In this document: piece after piece, positions 34,295-43,131 of the stretch
Layout of the letters: every line of letters begins with the position of its first letter
Numbering within the stretch: the first letter of the stretch is position 1
NCBI RefSeq assembly: GCF_007970665.1
Contig: NZ_CP042430.1
Coordinates: 744,001 to 808,000 of the forward strand
Reading direction: 5' to 3'
Source of the DNA: Baekduia soli
GTDB taxonomy: Bacteria > Actinomycetota > Thermoleophilia > Solirubrobacterales > Solirubrobacteraceae
Length of the DNA: 64,000 nucleotides
The notes under the pieces: generated by a model
Seen by the model: only the letters and a program-made list of their open reading frames with translations
What the model was told of the DNA's origin: nothing
Databases searched by the model: none
Translations under genes and position numbers: made by a program

Positions 34295-36450
34295 ATGGGC
34301 TATCTGATCGGCGTCGACATCGGCGGGACGTTCACCGACTGCGCCGTGGTCGACGACCACGGGGCGGTCACCGTCGGCAAGGCGCCGACGACGCCGGCCG
34401 ACCCCTCGCAGGGCTTCTTCGCCGCCATCGACGAGGCGGCCGCCGCGATCGGGCTGGAGCGCCGTGCGCTGCTGGCGGCCACCGACCGCCTGGCCCACGG
34501 GACGACGGTGGCCATCAACGCCGTCGTCACGCGCACCGGCGCCCGGGTCGGGCTGCTGACGACGCGCGGCTTCACCGACACGATCCGGATCATGGACAAC
34601 GCCGGCCGCGGCATCGGCCTGTCGGTCGAGCAGCTGCTGGACTTCCCCGGCTCCCAGCCGCCGCTGCCCTTCATCGACCCCGACGACGTGGTCGGGATCG
34701 CCGAGCGCATCGACACGACCGGCCGGATCGTCGCGCCGCTGCCCGAGCACGAGGTCGCGGCGGCGATCGACGCCCTCGTCGAGCGCGGCGTGGAGGCGCT
34801 GGCGGTGTGCTTCATGTGGTCGGTCGTCGAGCCGAGCCACGAGCTGCGCGTCGCGGAGATCGCGCGCGACCGCCACCCCGGGCTCGACGTGTCGCTCTCG
34901 CACCAGATCGCGCCGCGCGTCGGCGAGTACCCGCGGATGCTGACCACGGTGCTCAACGCCTACGTCGCGCCGAAGATGGCCGAGTACTCGCGGCGCATCG
35001 AGGCCGAGGCCGAGCGCAGCGGCTACGCCAGCGACGTCCTGTTCATGCAGTCCCACGGCGGCCTGGCGCGCGGCGAGCGGATCCGGCGCCAGCCCGTCTC
35101 CACGCTGCAGTCCGGGCCCGTCGGCGGCGTGATCGGGACGAGCGAGTTCGGCGCCGTCATCGACCGCCCCAACGCGATCACGACCGACGTGGGCGGCACG
35201 ACGCTCGACGTGTCGGTCATCGTCGGCGGCCGGCCCGTCGTCAACGACGGCGTCGTCATCGAGGGCCACGAGGCCTACCTCAACGTCGTCGACGTCCAGT
35301 CCATCGGCGCCGGGGGCGGCAGCATCGCGTGGATCGACGAGGCCACGGGCACGCTGCGCGTCGGGCCCCAGAGCGCCGGGGCCGACCCCGGGCCCGTCTG
35401 CTACGGGCGCGGCGGGACCCAGCCGACGGTCACCGACGCCGACGTGGTCCTCGGGGTCCTGGACCCCGGGACGTTCCTCGGGGGCCGGCTGCAGCTCGAC
35501 GCCGAGGCCGCGCGCGCGGCGGTCGGGCGGCTGGCCGAGCGGCTGGGCCTCGGGATCGACGAGTGCGCCGCCGGCATCGTGCGCATCGCCGACGAGCGCA
35601 TGAGCGACCTCATGCGCTCGATGACCGTGCGCCGCGGGCTGGACCCGCGCGACTTCACCGTCTACGCCTTCGGGGCGGCGGCGGCGCGCACGCCGGGATC
35701 TACACGAGCGGCCTCGGCGTCCCGGAGTTCGTGGTCCCGCTGGCCGACACGGCCTCGGTCTGGTCGGCGCTGGGCGTCGCGGTCGCCGACCTGGCCGCCA
35801 CGTTCGACCAGGCGCTGTACCTCACCGCGCCGTACGATCTCGGCGCGCTGGACGCGGCGTTCGCCGCGCTGGAGGAGCAGGCGCGCGAGGCCACCGTCGG
35901 CGACAAGCGCTTCGCCGAGGAGATCACCCTCGAGCGCCACGCCAACTGCAAGTACGGGCTGCAGGTCTTCGAGGTCGAGGCCGCGATGCCGCTCGGCCCG
36001 GTGACCGACGACAGCGTCGCGGCGCTGCTGGAGGACTTCGAGCGCCGCTACGCCCAGCAGTTCGGCGCCGAGGCGGGCTACGCCGACGCGGGCATCGTCA
36101 TCACCGGTGTGCGCGTCAAGGTCTCGGGCGTCGTGCGCAAGCCGTCGGTCGTGCGGCGCCCGCCGGCCGAGGGCGCCGACGCCGGCGCCGCCCGGCGCGG
36201 TCATCGCGACGTCCATTGGGAGGAGCTCGGCGCGCGCGCGAGCACCGCGATCTGGGACGGCGGGCGGCTGCAGCCCGGGACGACCCTGGAGGGCCCGGCG
36301 GTCATCGAGCTGCCCGACACGACGATCGTGGTCCGGCCGGGGCACCGGGCGAGCATCGACGAGTACGGCAACGCCGTCGTCCAGGTGGACGCCGTGCGCC
36401 CCACCGGCCCGGCCGCCGTCGCGGCCGGCCGTCTCGAGGAGGACGTGTGA
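34295..36450 (+). pseudogene. Hydantoinase/oxoprolinase A subunit, frameshifted
   Basis: ATP-dependent hydantoinase or acetone-carboxylase-type HyuA subunit. The N-terminal part (IGVDIGGTFTDCAVVDD, ASKHA-type fold) is intact to Phe459-Gly460 at 35669-35674. There the expected FGGAGPLHA-type motif reads FG then shifts: the rest (AHAGIYTSGLGVPEFVVPLADTA...) continues in another frame up to 36450. A single missing base in the GC-rich tract ggggcggcggcgg at about 35672-35682 explains it. Either an assembly slip, a young pseudogene or a recoding site. ATG 34295 has AGGAG upstream; the stop overlaps hyuB (TGATG). Confidence 0.85.
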
Positions 36451-38753
36451 TGTCGGAGTACTCCGAGCGCTGGCGCTCGCTCAACGAGGGCTACCTGCCC
36501 GACGGCCGGGCGCTGGAGATCGACCCGGGGCTGGCGCTGCACGAGGCCGCGGCGACCGACATCGACCCCATCACCTACGAGGTCGTCCGCTCGCGCCTGT
36601 GGGCGATCAACCAGGACCACATGCACACGATCCGCCGGATCTCCGGATCCGGGGTGACCGTCTACGCCTGGGACTTCAGCGTGTCGATCCAGACCGAGCT
36701 CGGCGACGGCGTCGTCTTCGGCCCCGGCATCCTGTTCTTCGCGGGCTGCGCCGACCTCGTCGTCAAGTGGACGCTCGAGCACCGCTCGGGCAACGTCGGC
36801 ATCAACCCGGGCGACGTGTTCGCGCAGTGCGACCCGTGGGTGGGGACCAACCATCAGATGGACGCCGCGGTCTACGCGCCCGTGTTCGTGGACGGCAAGC
36901 TGTTCTGCTGGGTCTACAACTGCGTCCACCAGCAGGAGGTCGGCGGCATCGAGCCCGGCGGCTTCGTGCAGCAGGCCAAGGACACGTACTACGAGGCGAC
37001 GGGCTTCCCGCCGCTCAAGCTCATCGACGCCGGCGAGTGGCGCGCCGACCTCGTCGACGCGTGGATCCGCCGCTCGCGCCTGCCCGAGCTCAACCACCTC
37101 GAGCTCAAGTCCCAGGTCGCGGGGGTGGACTTCGCCCGCGCGCGGCTCGAGGAGACCATCGCCACCTACGGCGCGGAGACCGTCAAGGGCGTCATGCACA
37201 CGATGGTCGCCAACACCAAGGAGGTCGTCCGCTCGCGCCTGGAGTCGGTCCCCGACGGCACGTGGCGCGACGTCCGGCTGTGCGCCGGCGCGCTCCCGGG
37301 CGACCCCGAGCTCTACCGCCTGGAGCTCGCGATCACCAAGGACGGCGGCACGCTCGTCTTCGACAACGACGGAACCGACCCCGCGGTGGGCTCCTTCAAC
37401 ATGACCCCCGGCGTGTGGCGGGCCACCCTGCTGCACGCGGCCCTCCCGCTGCTGGCCTGGGACCAGTACCTGTGCGGCGCGGGCGTCCTGGCCTGCCTGG
37501 AGTTCCGGCCGAGCCTCGGGGCCATCACCACCGCGCGCCACCCGGCGGCGTGCAGCACGTCGCTGGGTACGACGAACTCGGTCACCCAGGCCCAGTACCT
37601 GCTGAGCAAGATGCTCGGCAGCGCGCCGGAGCAGCGCCGCAGCATGCTGGGCTCCTCGGCGATCCACACCCAGACCTACACGCAGATGTTCGGCACCGAC
37701 CGCCACGGCGCGCCGTACGCGAACTTCCCGTTCGACGGGATCGGCGGCGGGTCGGGCGCGTGCTCGTTCCGCGACGGCATCGACCACGGCGGCGGCCTCA
37801 TCTCCACGCAGCTGCGCATCGGCAACGCGGAGGAGTGGGAGCGGGTCATCCCGTTCCTGTACCTCTACCGGCGCGAGCTGCCGACGAGCGGCGGCCACGG
37901 CCGCTGGCGCGGCGGCACGACCCTGGCCACGGGCTGGACGGGCTGGGGCACCGACGCCTCGTTCATCGCGTCGGGCGGGATGATGCAGGCGGCGACGCAG
38001 GCCAACGGCCTGTCGGGCGCGCTGCCGGGCAGCGCCGGGATGTTCTGGTCGGCCCTGGACACCGAGGTCCGCGACCGGCTGGCGGCCGGCACGTGGCCGG
38101 CCGACGGGCAGGAGCTGCGGGCCATGGCCCCCCACGGCGACCTCCCGCCGGCCAAGAAGTTCGACAACCGCCTGGCCGACGGCGACGTCTTCGAGGTCGT
38201 GCCGCCGCTGGCGGCCGGGCACGGCGACCCGCTGCTGCGCGAGCCGGCGCTCGTCGCCGACGACGTCCGCCGGCGCCGGCTCACCACCGCCGACGCCGAC
38301 CGGATCTACGGCGTCGTCCTGCGCGACGGGGCCGCCGACGGCGAGGCCACGCAGGCCCGCCGCGACGAGCTGCGGGCGCTGCGCCTGGCCGCCCTGACCG
38401 ACCTGCCGGCCACGCGGGCGGGCAGCGCCGCCGAGGCCCGGGTCATCTGCTTCGCGCTGGAGACCGTCGACGTCCGGGCCGTCGACGGCGCGCCGCGGCT
38501 GTGCTGCGCCGCGTGCGGCGAGGTGCTGGGCACGGTGCAGGAGGGCTACCGGGCCGGCTGCGGGCGCCTGGAGATGGCGCCCGACGCGATCGACCCGGAG
38601 CTGTTCCTGGCCCCCGCGACGCAGCTGCGCGAGACGCTCGTCCTGCGCCAGTACGTCTGCCCGGGCTGCGCCGCGCTGCTGGACTCCGACATCTGCCGGC
38701 CCGGCGACCCGTCCTATCGCGACGTCGCGCTGGCCGAGGCGGCGCTGACATGA
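36450..38753 (+). CDS. Hydantoinase/carboxylase B subunit with zinc-ribbon tail
   Basis: HyuB-type protein of 767 residues, about 200 longer than common HyuB. The N-terminal 550 residues match the family (DPITYEVVRSRLWAINQDHM, GDVFAQCDPWVGTNHQMDA, DNDGTDPAVGSFNM). The added C-terminal part holds paired Cys (CCAACGE, then CPGC), like a zinc ribbon or the gamma subunit of acetone carboxylase. This hints at an acetone/acetophenone-carboxylase-like enzyme rather than a plain hydantoinase. ATG 36450 overlaps the hyuA stop. It needs HyuA, which is frameshifted upstream. Confidence 0.85.
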   Translation: MSEYSERWRSLNEGYLPDGRALEIDPGLALHEAAATDIDPITYEVVRSRLWAINQDHMHTIRRISGSGVTVYAWDFSVSIQTELGDGVVFGPGILFFAGCADLVVKWTLEHRSGNVGINPGDVFAQCDPWVGTNHQMDAAVYAPVFVDGKLFCWVYNCVHQQEVGGIEPGGFVQQAKDTYYEATGFPPLKLIDAGEWRADLVDAWIRRSRLPELNHLELKSQVAGVDFARARLEETIATYGAETVKGVMHTMVANTKEVVRSRLESVPDGTWRDVRLCAGALPGDPELYRLELAITKDGGTLVFDNDGTDPAVGSFNMTPGVWRATLLHAALPLLAWDQYLCGAGVLACLEFRPSLGAITTARHPAACSTSLGTTNSVTQAQYLLSKMLGSAPEQRRSMLGSSAIHTQTYTQMFGTDRHGAPYANFPFDGIGGGSGACSFRDGIDHGGGLISTQLRIGNAEEWERVIPFLYLYRRELPTSGGHGRWRGGTTLATGWTGWGTDASFIASGGMMQAATQANGLSGALPGSAGMFWSALDTEVRDRLAAGTWPADGQELRAMAPHGDLPPAKKFDNRLADGDVFEVVPPLAAGHGDPLLREPALVADDVRRRRLTTADADRIYGVVLRDGAADGEATQARRDELRALRLAALTDLPATRAGSAAEARVICFALETVDVRAVDGAPRLCCAACGEVLGTVQEGYRAGCGRLEMAPDAIDPELFLAPATQLRETLVLRQYVCPGCAALLDSDICRPGDPSYRDVALAEAALT

Positions 38754-38773
38754 GCACCCCATCAGGAGGCACC

Positions 38774-38833
38774 ATGGACGACACGGCATCCCAGGTCGCG
38801 GACGCGACGCCCACCGCGGAGGCGTCGTCATGA
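38774..38833 (+). CDS. Micro-ORF of 19 codons between hyuB and the next gene
   Basis: Peptide MDDTASQVADATPTAEASS. AGGAGG at 38764-38769 lies four bases before ATG 38774, the stop overlaps the next ATG (ATGA), and an upstream in-frame ATG at 38750, which would give 27 codons, overlaps the hyuB stop. So both ends are coupled to flanking genes. It may be a translational bridge or a small acidic peptide. No known family. Confidence 0.45.
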   Translation: MDDTASQVADATPTAEASS

Positions 38834-39678
38834 GCACCGTGGCGATCATCGGCGCCGCCGGCGTGCAGGGCGCCCAGGTGGGCGACCGGCTGCGCGCCGC
38901 GGGCCACGACGTGCGCCTGGTCGAGACCGGCGACGGCGTGCAGAAGCTGCGCGACCGCGGGCTGGAGCCCACGACGCTCGAGGACGCCGGCCGCGACGCC
39001 GACGCGGTGATCCTCGCGGTGCCCGACGGGGCGATCAAGACCGTCGCGGCCGCGATCGAGCAGGCCCTGGCGCCGGGGACCGTCATGGTCGCCCTCGACG
39101 CCGCCGCGCCGTTCGCCGCCCCGCTGTGCGCCCGCGACGACCTGTCGGTCTTCGTCGCCCACCCCTGCCACCCCTCGATGTTCACCACCGCGCTGGGGCC
39201 CGACGGGCGGCGCGACTACAACGGCGGCATCGTGCCCCAGGACATCGTGTGCTGCCTGGCGTCCGGCGACGAGTCGGCCTATGCCGTCGGCGAGGAGCTG
39301 GCGCGCGACATGTTCGCGCCGGTGGCCCGCTCGTTCCGGATCACGCTCGACCAGTTCATCCTGCTCGAGCCCACGCTCTCGGAGACCACGGCCGCGACGC
39401 TGCTGCTGACGATCCGCGAGGCCATGGAGGAGGCGGTCGCGCGCGGCGTGCCGGCCGACGTGGCCAAGGCGTTCATGGAGGGCCACATCATGATCGAGCT
39501 GGCGATCTTCTTCGGCGAGCTCGACGCGTCGTTCTCCATCAGCGCCGACTACGCCGTGGAGCAGGCGCGCGACAAGCTGCTGGCCCCCGACTGGCGCTCC
39601 GTCTTCGAGCCCGACCAGGTCCGCGCCGTCGCCGAGGCGATCGCCGACGGGAAGGTCCCCGCGGTGCGCATCACCTGA
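38830..39678 (+). CDS. NAD(P)-binding oxidoreductase with PGDH-C-type domain
   Basis: A 282-residue enzyme: Rossmann N-terminus (VAIIGAAGVQGAQVGDRL) and a helical C-terminal domain like the phosphogluconate dehydrogenase C-terminal family that includes D-apionate oxidoisomerase ApnO. Segments VAHPCHPSMF and GGIVPQDIVC contain conserved Cys/His. It probably reduces or isomerises a hydroxy acid made in this operon. ATG 38830 overlaps the micro-ORF stop and its own stop overlaps the E1 alpha start (TGATG). Confidence 0.78.
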   Translation: MSTVAIIGAAGVQGAQVGDRLRAAGHDVRLVETGDGVQKLRDRGLEPTTLEDAGRDADAVILAVPDGAIKTVAAAIEQALAPGTVMVALDAAAPFAAPLCARDDLSVFVAHPCHPSMFTTALGPDGRRDYNGGIVPQDIVCCLASGDESAYAVGEELARDMFAPVARSFRITLDQFILLEPTLSETTAATLLLTIREAMEEAVARGVPADVAKAFMEGHIMIELAIFFGELDASFSISADYAVEQARDKLLAPDWRSVFEPDQVRAVAEAIADGKVPAVRIT

Positions 39679-40691
39679 TGACGGTTCCCGGCACCCCACC
39701 GGCGCCCGCCGCCGACCTCGCGCGGCTGGCCGCGCTGCACCGGACGATGTGCCGGATCCGCGCGTTCGAGCAGGCGGCCGAGCGGGCCTTCGAGCAGGGC
39801 CTCATGCTCGGCGCGCTGCACGTCTCGATCGGCCAGGAGGCCGTCGCCGCCGGCGTGTGCGCGCACCTGGAGGACGGCGACGTCATCACCTCGACGCACC
39901 GCGGGCACGGCCACGCGCTGGCCAAGGGGCTCGACCCCCAGGCGATGATGGAGGAGCTGCTCGGCCGCGCGGGCGGGACCTGCGGCGGCAAGGGCGGGTC
40001 CATGCACCTCGCCGACCTGCGGAGGGGGCTGCTGGGCGCCAACGGCATCGTCGCCGACGGCATCACGATCGCCGCGGGCGCCGCCCACGAGCTCAAGCGC
40101 GCGGGCGGCCGGCACGTCGCCGTGGCGTTCTTCGGGGACGGCGGCATCAACCGCGGGCCGTTCTTCGAGGCGCTGAACTGGGCCGCGGCGTTCGCGCTGC
40201 CGCTGCTGTTCGTCTGCGAGGACAACGGCTTCGCCTCCACGACGCGCACGAGCACGTTGAGCGCCGGGCCCGGCGCCGACGCCCGCGCCATCGCGCTCGG
40301 GGTGCCGGCCGTGGCGGTGGACGGCAACGATGTCGCCGCGGTCGACGCCGCCGCCGGCGCGCTGCTCGGCGAGATCCGCGCCGGCGGCGGCCCGCGCCTG
40401 CTGCTGGCCCGCACCTACCGCCTGCGCGGGCACACCGCCAACGACCCGGCGCGCTACCGGACCGACGCCGAGGTGGCCGAGGCCCAGGAGCGCGATCCGC
40501 TGCGCCTGGCCGAGGACGGGCTGGCGCGCGGCGGCGCGCCCCGCGCGCTGTGGGAGGACGTCCTGGCCCAGGAGACCGCGGCGATGGAGGAGGTCCTGGA
40601 GGCCGCGACGGCCGGCCCGTTCCCCGCGCCCGAGCGGGCCTGGGACGACGTGCAGGACCTCGGGCGCCCCGAGCCGAGGGCGGCGCGATGA
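39678..40691 (+). CDS. 2-oxo acid/acetoin dehydrogenase E1 alpha subunit
   Basis: ThDP-binding E1 alpha of 337 residues. It shows the family motif from GDGGINRGPFFEALNWAA (ThDP/Mg, about residue 154) to EDN about 28 residues later, and STHRGHGHALAKG near the N-terminus. The length and pattern match AcoA of acetoin dehydrogenase more than PDH. The beta subunit follows with an ATGA overlap. No lipoyl E2 or E3 lies downstream, so acyl transfer must use partners elsewhere or the enzyme acts on its own. Confidence 0.9.
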   Translation: MTVPGTPPAPAADLARLAALHRTMCRIRAFEQAAERAFEQGLMLGALHVSIGQEAVAAGVCAHLEDGDVITSTHRGHGHALAKGLDPQAMMEELLGRAGGTCGGKGGSMHLADLRRGLLGANGIVADGITIAAGAAHELKRAGGRHVAVAFFGDGGINRGPFFEALNWAAAFALPLLFVCEDNGFASTTRTSTLSAGPGADARAIALGVPAVAVDGNDVAAVDAAAGALLGEIRAGGGPRLLLARTYRLRGHTANDPARYRTDAEVAEAQERDPLRLAEDGLARGGAPRALWEDVLAQETAAMEEVLEAATAGPFPAPERAWDDVQDLGRPEPRAAR

Positions 40692-41659
40692 GCGCCGAGA
40701 CGATGACGGTGCGCGAGGCCGCGCGCCGCTCCCTGACCGAGGAGATGGAGGCCGACGCGCGCGTCTGGGTGCTCGGGGAGGACGTCGGCCGCGGCGGGCT
40801 CTTCGGCCAGTACACCGGGATGGTCGACGCCTTCGGGCCCGACCGCATCGTCGACACGCCGATCTCGGAGAGCACGATCATGGGCGTGGCCGTCGGCTCG
40901 GCGCTCATGGGCGGCCGCCCCGTGGCCGAGATGCGCCTCTGCGACTTCGCCGTGTGCGCGACGGACGAGCTCGTCAACCAGGCCGCCAAGAACCGCTACA
41001 TGTTCGGCGGCCAGGGCCGGGTGCCGCTGCTCGTGCGCCAGCCGTGCGGGATCGGGCGCTCGACGGCCGCCCAGCACTCCCAGAGCCTGGAGAGCTGGTA
41101 CTGCCACGTCCCGGGCCTGGTGGTGCTCGCGCCGTCCTCGCCCGCCGACACGTTCGGCCTGTTGAAGACCGCGATCCGCTCCGACGACCCCGTGGTGTAC
41201 TTCGAGCACAAGCTGCTCTGGGGCGTGGAGGGCGACGTCGACGTGGACGCGGCCCCGATCGAGGTGGGCCGGGCCGCCCGGCGGCGCGAGGGCACCGACG
41301 TCACGATCGTCGCATGGTCGAGCATGGTGGCCGACGCGCTGGCCGCCGCGGAGGCGCTGCACGCGCAGGACGGGATCTCCGCCGAGGTGCTCGACCTGCG
41401 CAGCCTGTGGCCGTGGGACGAGGCGGCGGTGCTGGAGAGCGCGGCGCGGACCGGCGCCCTGCTCGTCGCCCAGGAGTCGGTGCGCGTCGCCGGCTTCGGC
41501 GCCGAGGTGGCCGCCACCGTGGCCGAGGAGACCGGCGTCCGTATCGGCCGGGTCGGCTGTCCGCGCGTGCCCATGCCCTACTCCCAGCCGCTGGAGGCCG
41601 AGATCCGCGTGGGCGCGGCCGACGTCGCCGCGGCGGCGCGGGCGCTCGTGGAGCGCTGA
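40688..41659 (+). CDS. 2-oxo acid/acetoin dehydrogenase E1 beta subunit
   Basis: E1 beta of 323 residues, with the conserved Glu in VLGEDVGRGG, the DTPISESTIMGVAVGSAL segment, RQPCGIGRSTAAQHSQS (His of the active site) and VVAQESVRVAGFGAEVAA. It pairs with the alpha subunit (ATGA overlap). It closes the operon that begins at 31649; the next gene is convergent. Confidence 0.9.
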   Translation: MSAETMTVREAARRSLTEEMEADARVWVLGEDVGRGGLFGQYTGMVDAFGPDRIVDTPISESTIMGVAVGSALMGGRPVAEMRLCDFAVCATDELVNQAAKNRYMFGGQGRVPLLVRQPCGIGRSTAAQHSQSLESWYCHVPGLVVLAPSSPADTFGLLKTAIRSDDPVVYFEHKLLWGVEGDVDVDAAPIEVGRAARRREGTDVTIVAWSSMVADALAAAEALHAQDGISAEVLDLRSLWPWDEAAVLESAARTGALLVAQESVRVAGFGAEVAATVAEETGVRIGRVGCPRVPMPYSQPLEAEIRVGAADVAAAARALVER

Positions 41660-41684
41660 CGCCGCCGGGCGCCGCTGACCCGCC

Positions 41685-42239
41685 TCAGCCCGACAGGTCG
41701 GTCAGCGACGAGAACACGAGGTCGGAGTCGTCGCGGCGGAAGAGCGCCCAGCTGGGATCCAGCGGCTGGTAGCTCGACGCGTCCTCGGTCCTGATCCACT
41801 CGAAGACGACCGTGCGCCGCAGGATCCGCCAGCCCGGCCCGTCGCGGAACTCGAACGTGTCGACGTACCGGCAGCCGAGCGTCAGCCACGTGCTCCCGCC
41901 GCCGCTGCCCGCGAACGGGTCGTCGGCGCCGCCGAGGATGTTCTGGTAGGTCATGCAGTAGGCCTCGGACCGCGCCCGGCGGCGGTCCTCGGAGAACGTC
42001 ACGGTCGTCGTCCCCAGGTCGTGCATGGAGGAGCCGATGTGCTCGTGCCGCGCCTGCACGAACGCCAGGAAGCCGTCGCGGTCTCCCACGTAGGCTCCAT
42101 GGGAGTCGATCGCGTCGTCGTGGAAGCAGTCGCGGACCAGGTCCCACTGCTTGCGGTCGACGCCCTGGCAGTACTGGGCGAGCTTCGCGCGGATGGCGCG
42201 CTCGGCGAGGAGGTCCTGGAGGTCCTGGGAAACGTCCAT
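41685..42239 (-). CDS. SnoaL-like/NTF2-fold protein
   Basis: A 184-residue alpha+beta cone protein: RAIRAKLAQYCQGVDRKQWD is the N-terminal helix, with DSHGAYVG and TVTFSEDRRRARSEAY strands. Such proteins act as small isomerases, dehydratases or binding units in catabolism. ATG 42239. It is followed in its own direction by nothing, as the E1 beta gene is convergent. It sits 53 bases downstream of the SDR gene and is probably co-transcribed with it. Confidence 0.75.
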   Translation of the reverse strand: MDVSQDLQDLLAERAIRAKLAQYCQGVDRKQWDLVRDCFHDDAIDSHGAYVGDRDGFLAFVQARHEHIGSSMHDLGTTTVTFSEDRRRARSEAYCMTYQNILGGADDPFAGSGGGSTWLTLGCRYVDTFEFRDGPGWRILRRTVVFEWIRTEDASSYQPLDPSWALFRRDDSDLVFSSLTDLSG

Positions 42240-42292
42240 GGGTGAGCCTTTCAGCAGTGAACTGGAGTCCGGCGGATCGTAGACCGCCCGGC

Positions 42293-43057
42293 CTACAGGT
42301 CGCGGCCGGCGTCGACGTTGAGTACGACGCCGGTCACCGCCGACGCCTCGTCGCTGCTGAGGTAGACCGCCGCGGAGGCGACGTCGTCGGGCTGCACGGC
42401 ACGGCCGAGGGGCAGGACGTCGCCCATCGCCGACGCGACCGCGTCGATCGAGTCGCCGCCGAAGCGCAGGAGCATCGGCGTCGGCACCGGCCCGGGGTTG
42501 ATGACGTTGACCCGGATCTCCGGCGCGAGGTCCAGCGCGAGCTGGCGGGCGAGGCCGGTCACCCCGAGCTTGGACGCGACGTAGGCCGCCATGTCGGGCC
42601 TCGGCCGGCGCGAGGCGATGGAGGCGGTCACGAGCAGCGAGCCGCCGCCCTGCTCGCGCATCACCGGCGCCACGACCTGGGCGGCGAGGAACAGGGCGGT
42701 GACGTTGACCGCCAGCGTCCGGTCCCACTCCTCGCGCGTGATCTCCAGCAGCGGCCGGATCAGGGCCACCCCCGCGTTGTTGTGGTAGATGTCGAGCCGG
42801 CCGAAGCGCTCGCGCGCCGCGTCGACCAGGGCGCGGACGGCGTCGCCGTCGGTCACGTCGACCGCGCGGGCCATCGCGCGGTCGCCGTGGGGCGCGCACA
42901 CCTCCGCGGCGCGGTCCCCGTCGAGGTCGGCGACGACGACCGACGCGCCCTCGGCCACGAACCGCGCCACCGTCGCGGCGCCGATGCCCGACGCCCCGCC
43001 CGTGATGATGGCCACCTTGCCGGCGAGCCGGCCCCCTGCGCTGGATGCCTGCGTCAT
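42293..43057 (-). CDS. Short-chain dehydrogenase/reductase
   Basis: Classical SDR of 254 residues: TGGASGIG at about 19-26 binds NAD(P), NNAG at about 93-96, catalytic Ser146, Tyr159 and Lys163 (YVASK). The acidic Asp at the end of beta-2 (VVADLDG) favours NAD(H). It is divergent from the methyltransferase, and shares an operon with the SnoaL-like gene. Substrate not known. Confidence 0.92.
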   Translation of the reverse strand: MTQASSAGGRLAGKVAIITGGASGIGAATVARFVAEGASVVVADLDGDRAAEVCAPHGDRAMARAVDVTDGDAVRALVDAARERFGRLDIYHNNAGVALIRPLLEITREEWDRTLAVNVTALFLAAQVVAPVMREQGGGSLLVTASIASRRPRPDMAAYVASKLGVTGLARQLALDLAPEIRVNVINPGPVPTPMLLRFGGDSIDAVASAMGDVLPLGRAVQPDDVASAAVYLSSDEASAVTGVVLNVDAGRDL

Positions 43058-43131
43058 CCGCGCATCATGGCGTTTCGGCTAACGTCGCCGTCACGGCCAT
43101 GTCACGAAACCGGACAGAAGGCGGGCAGCCC

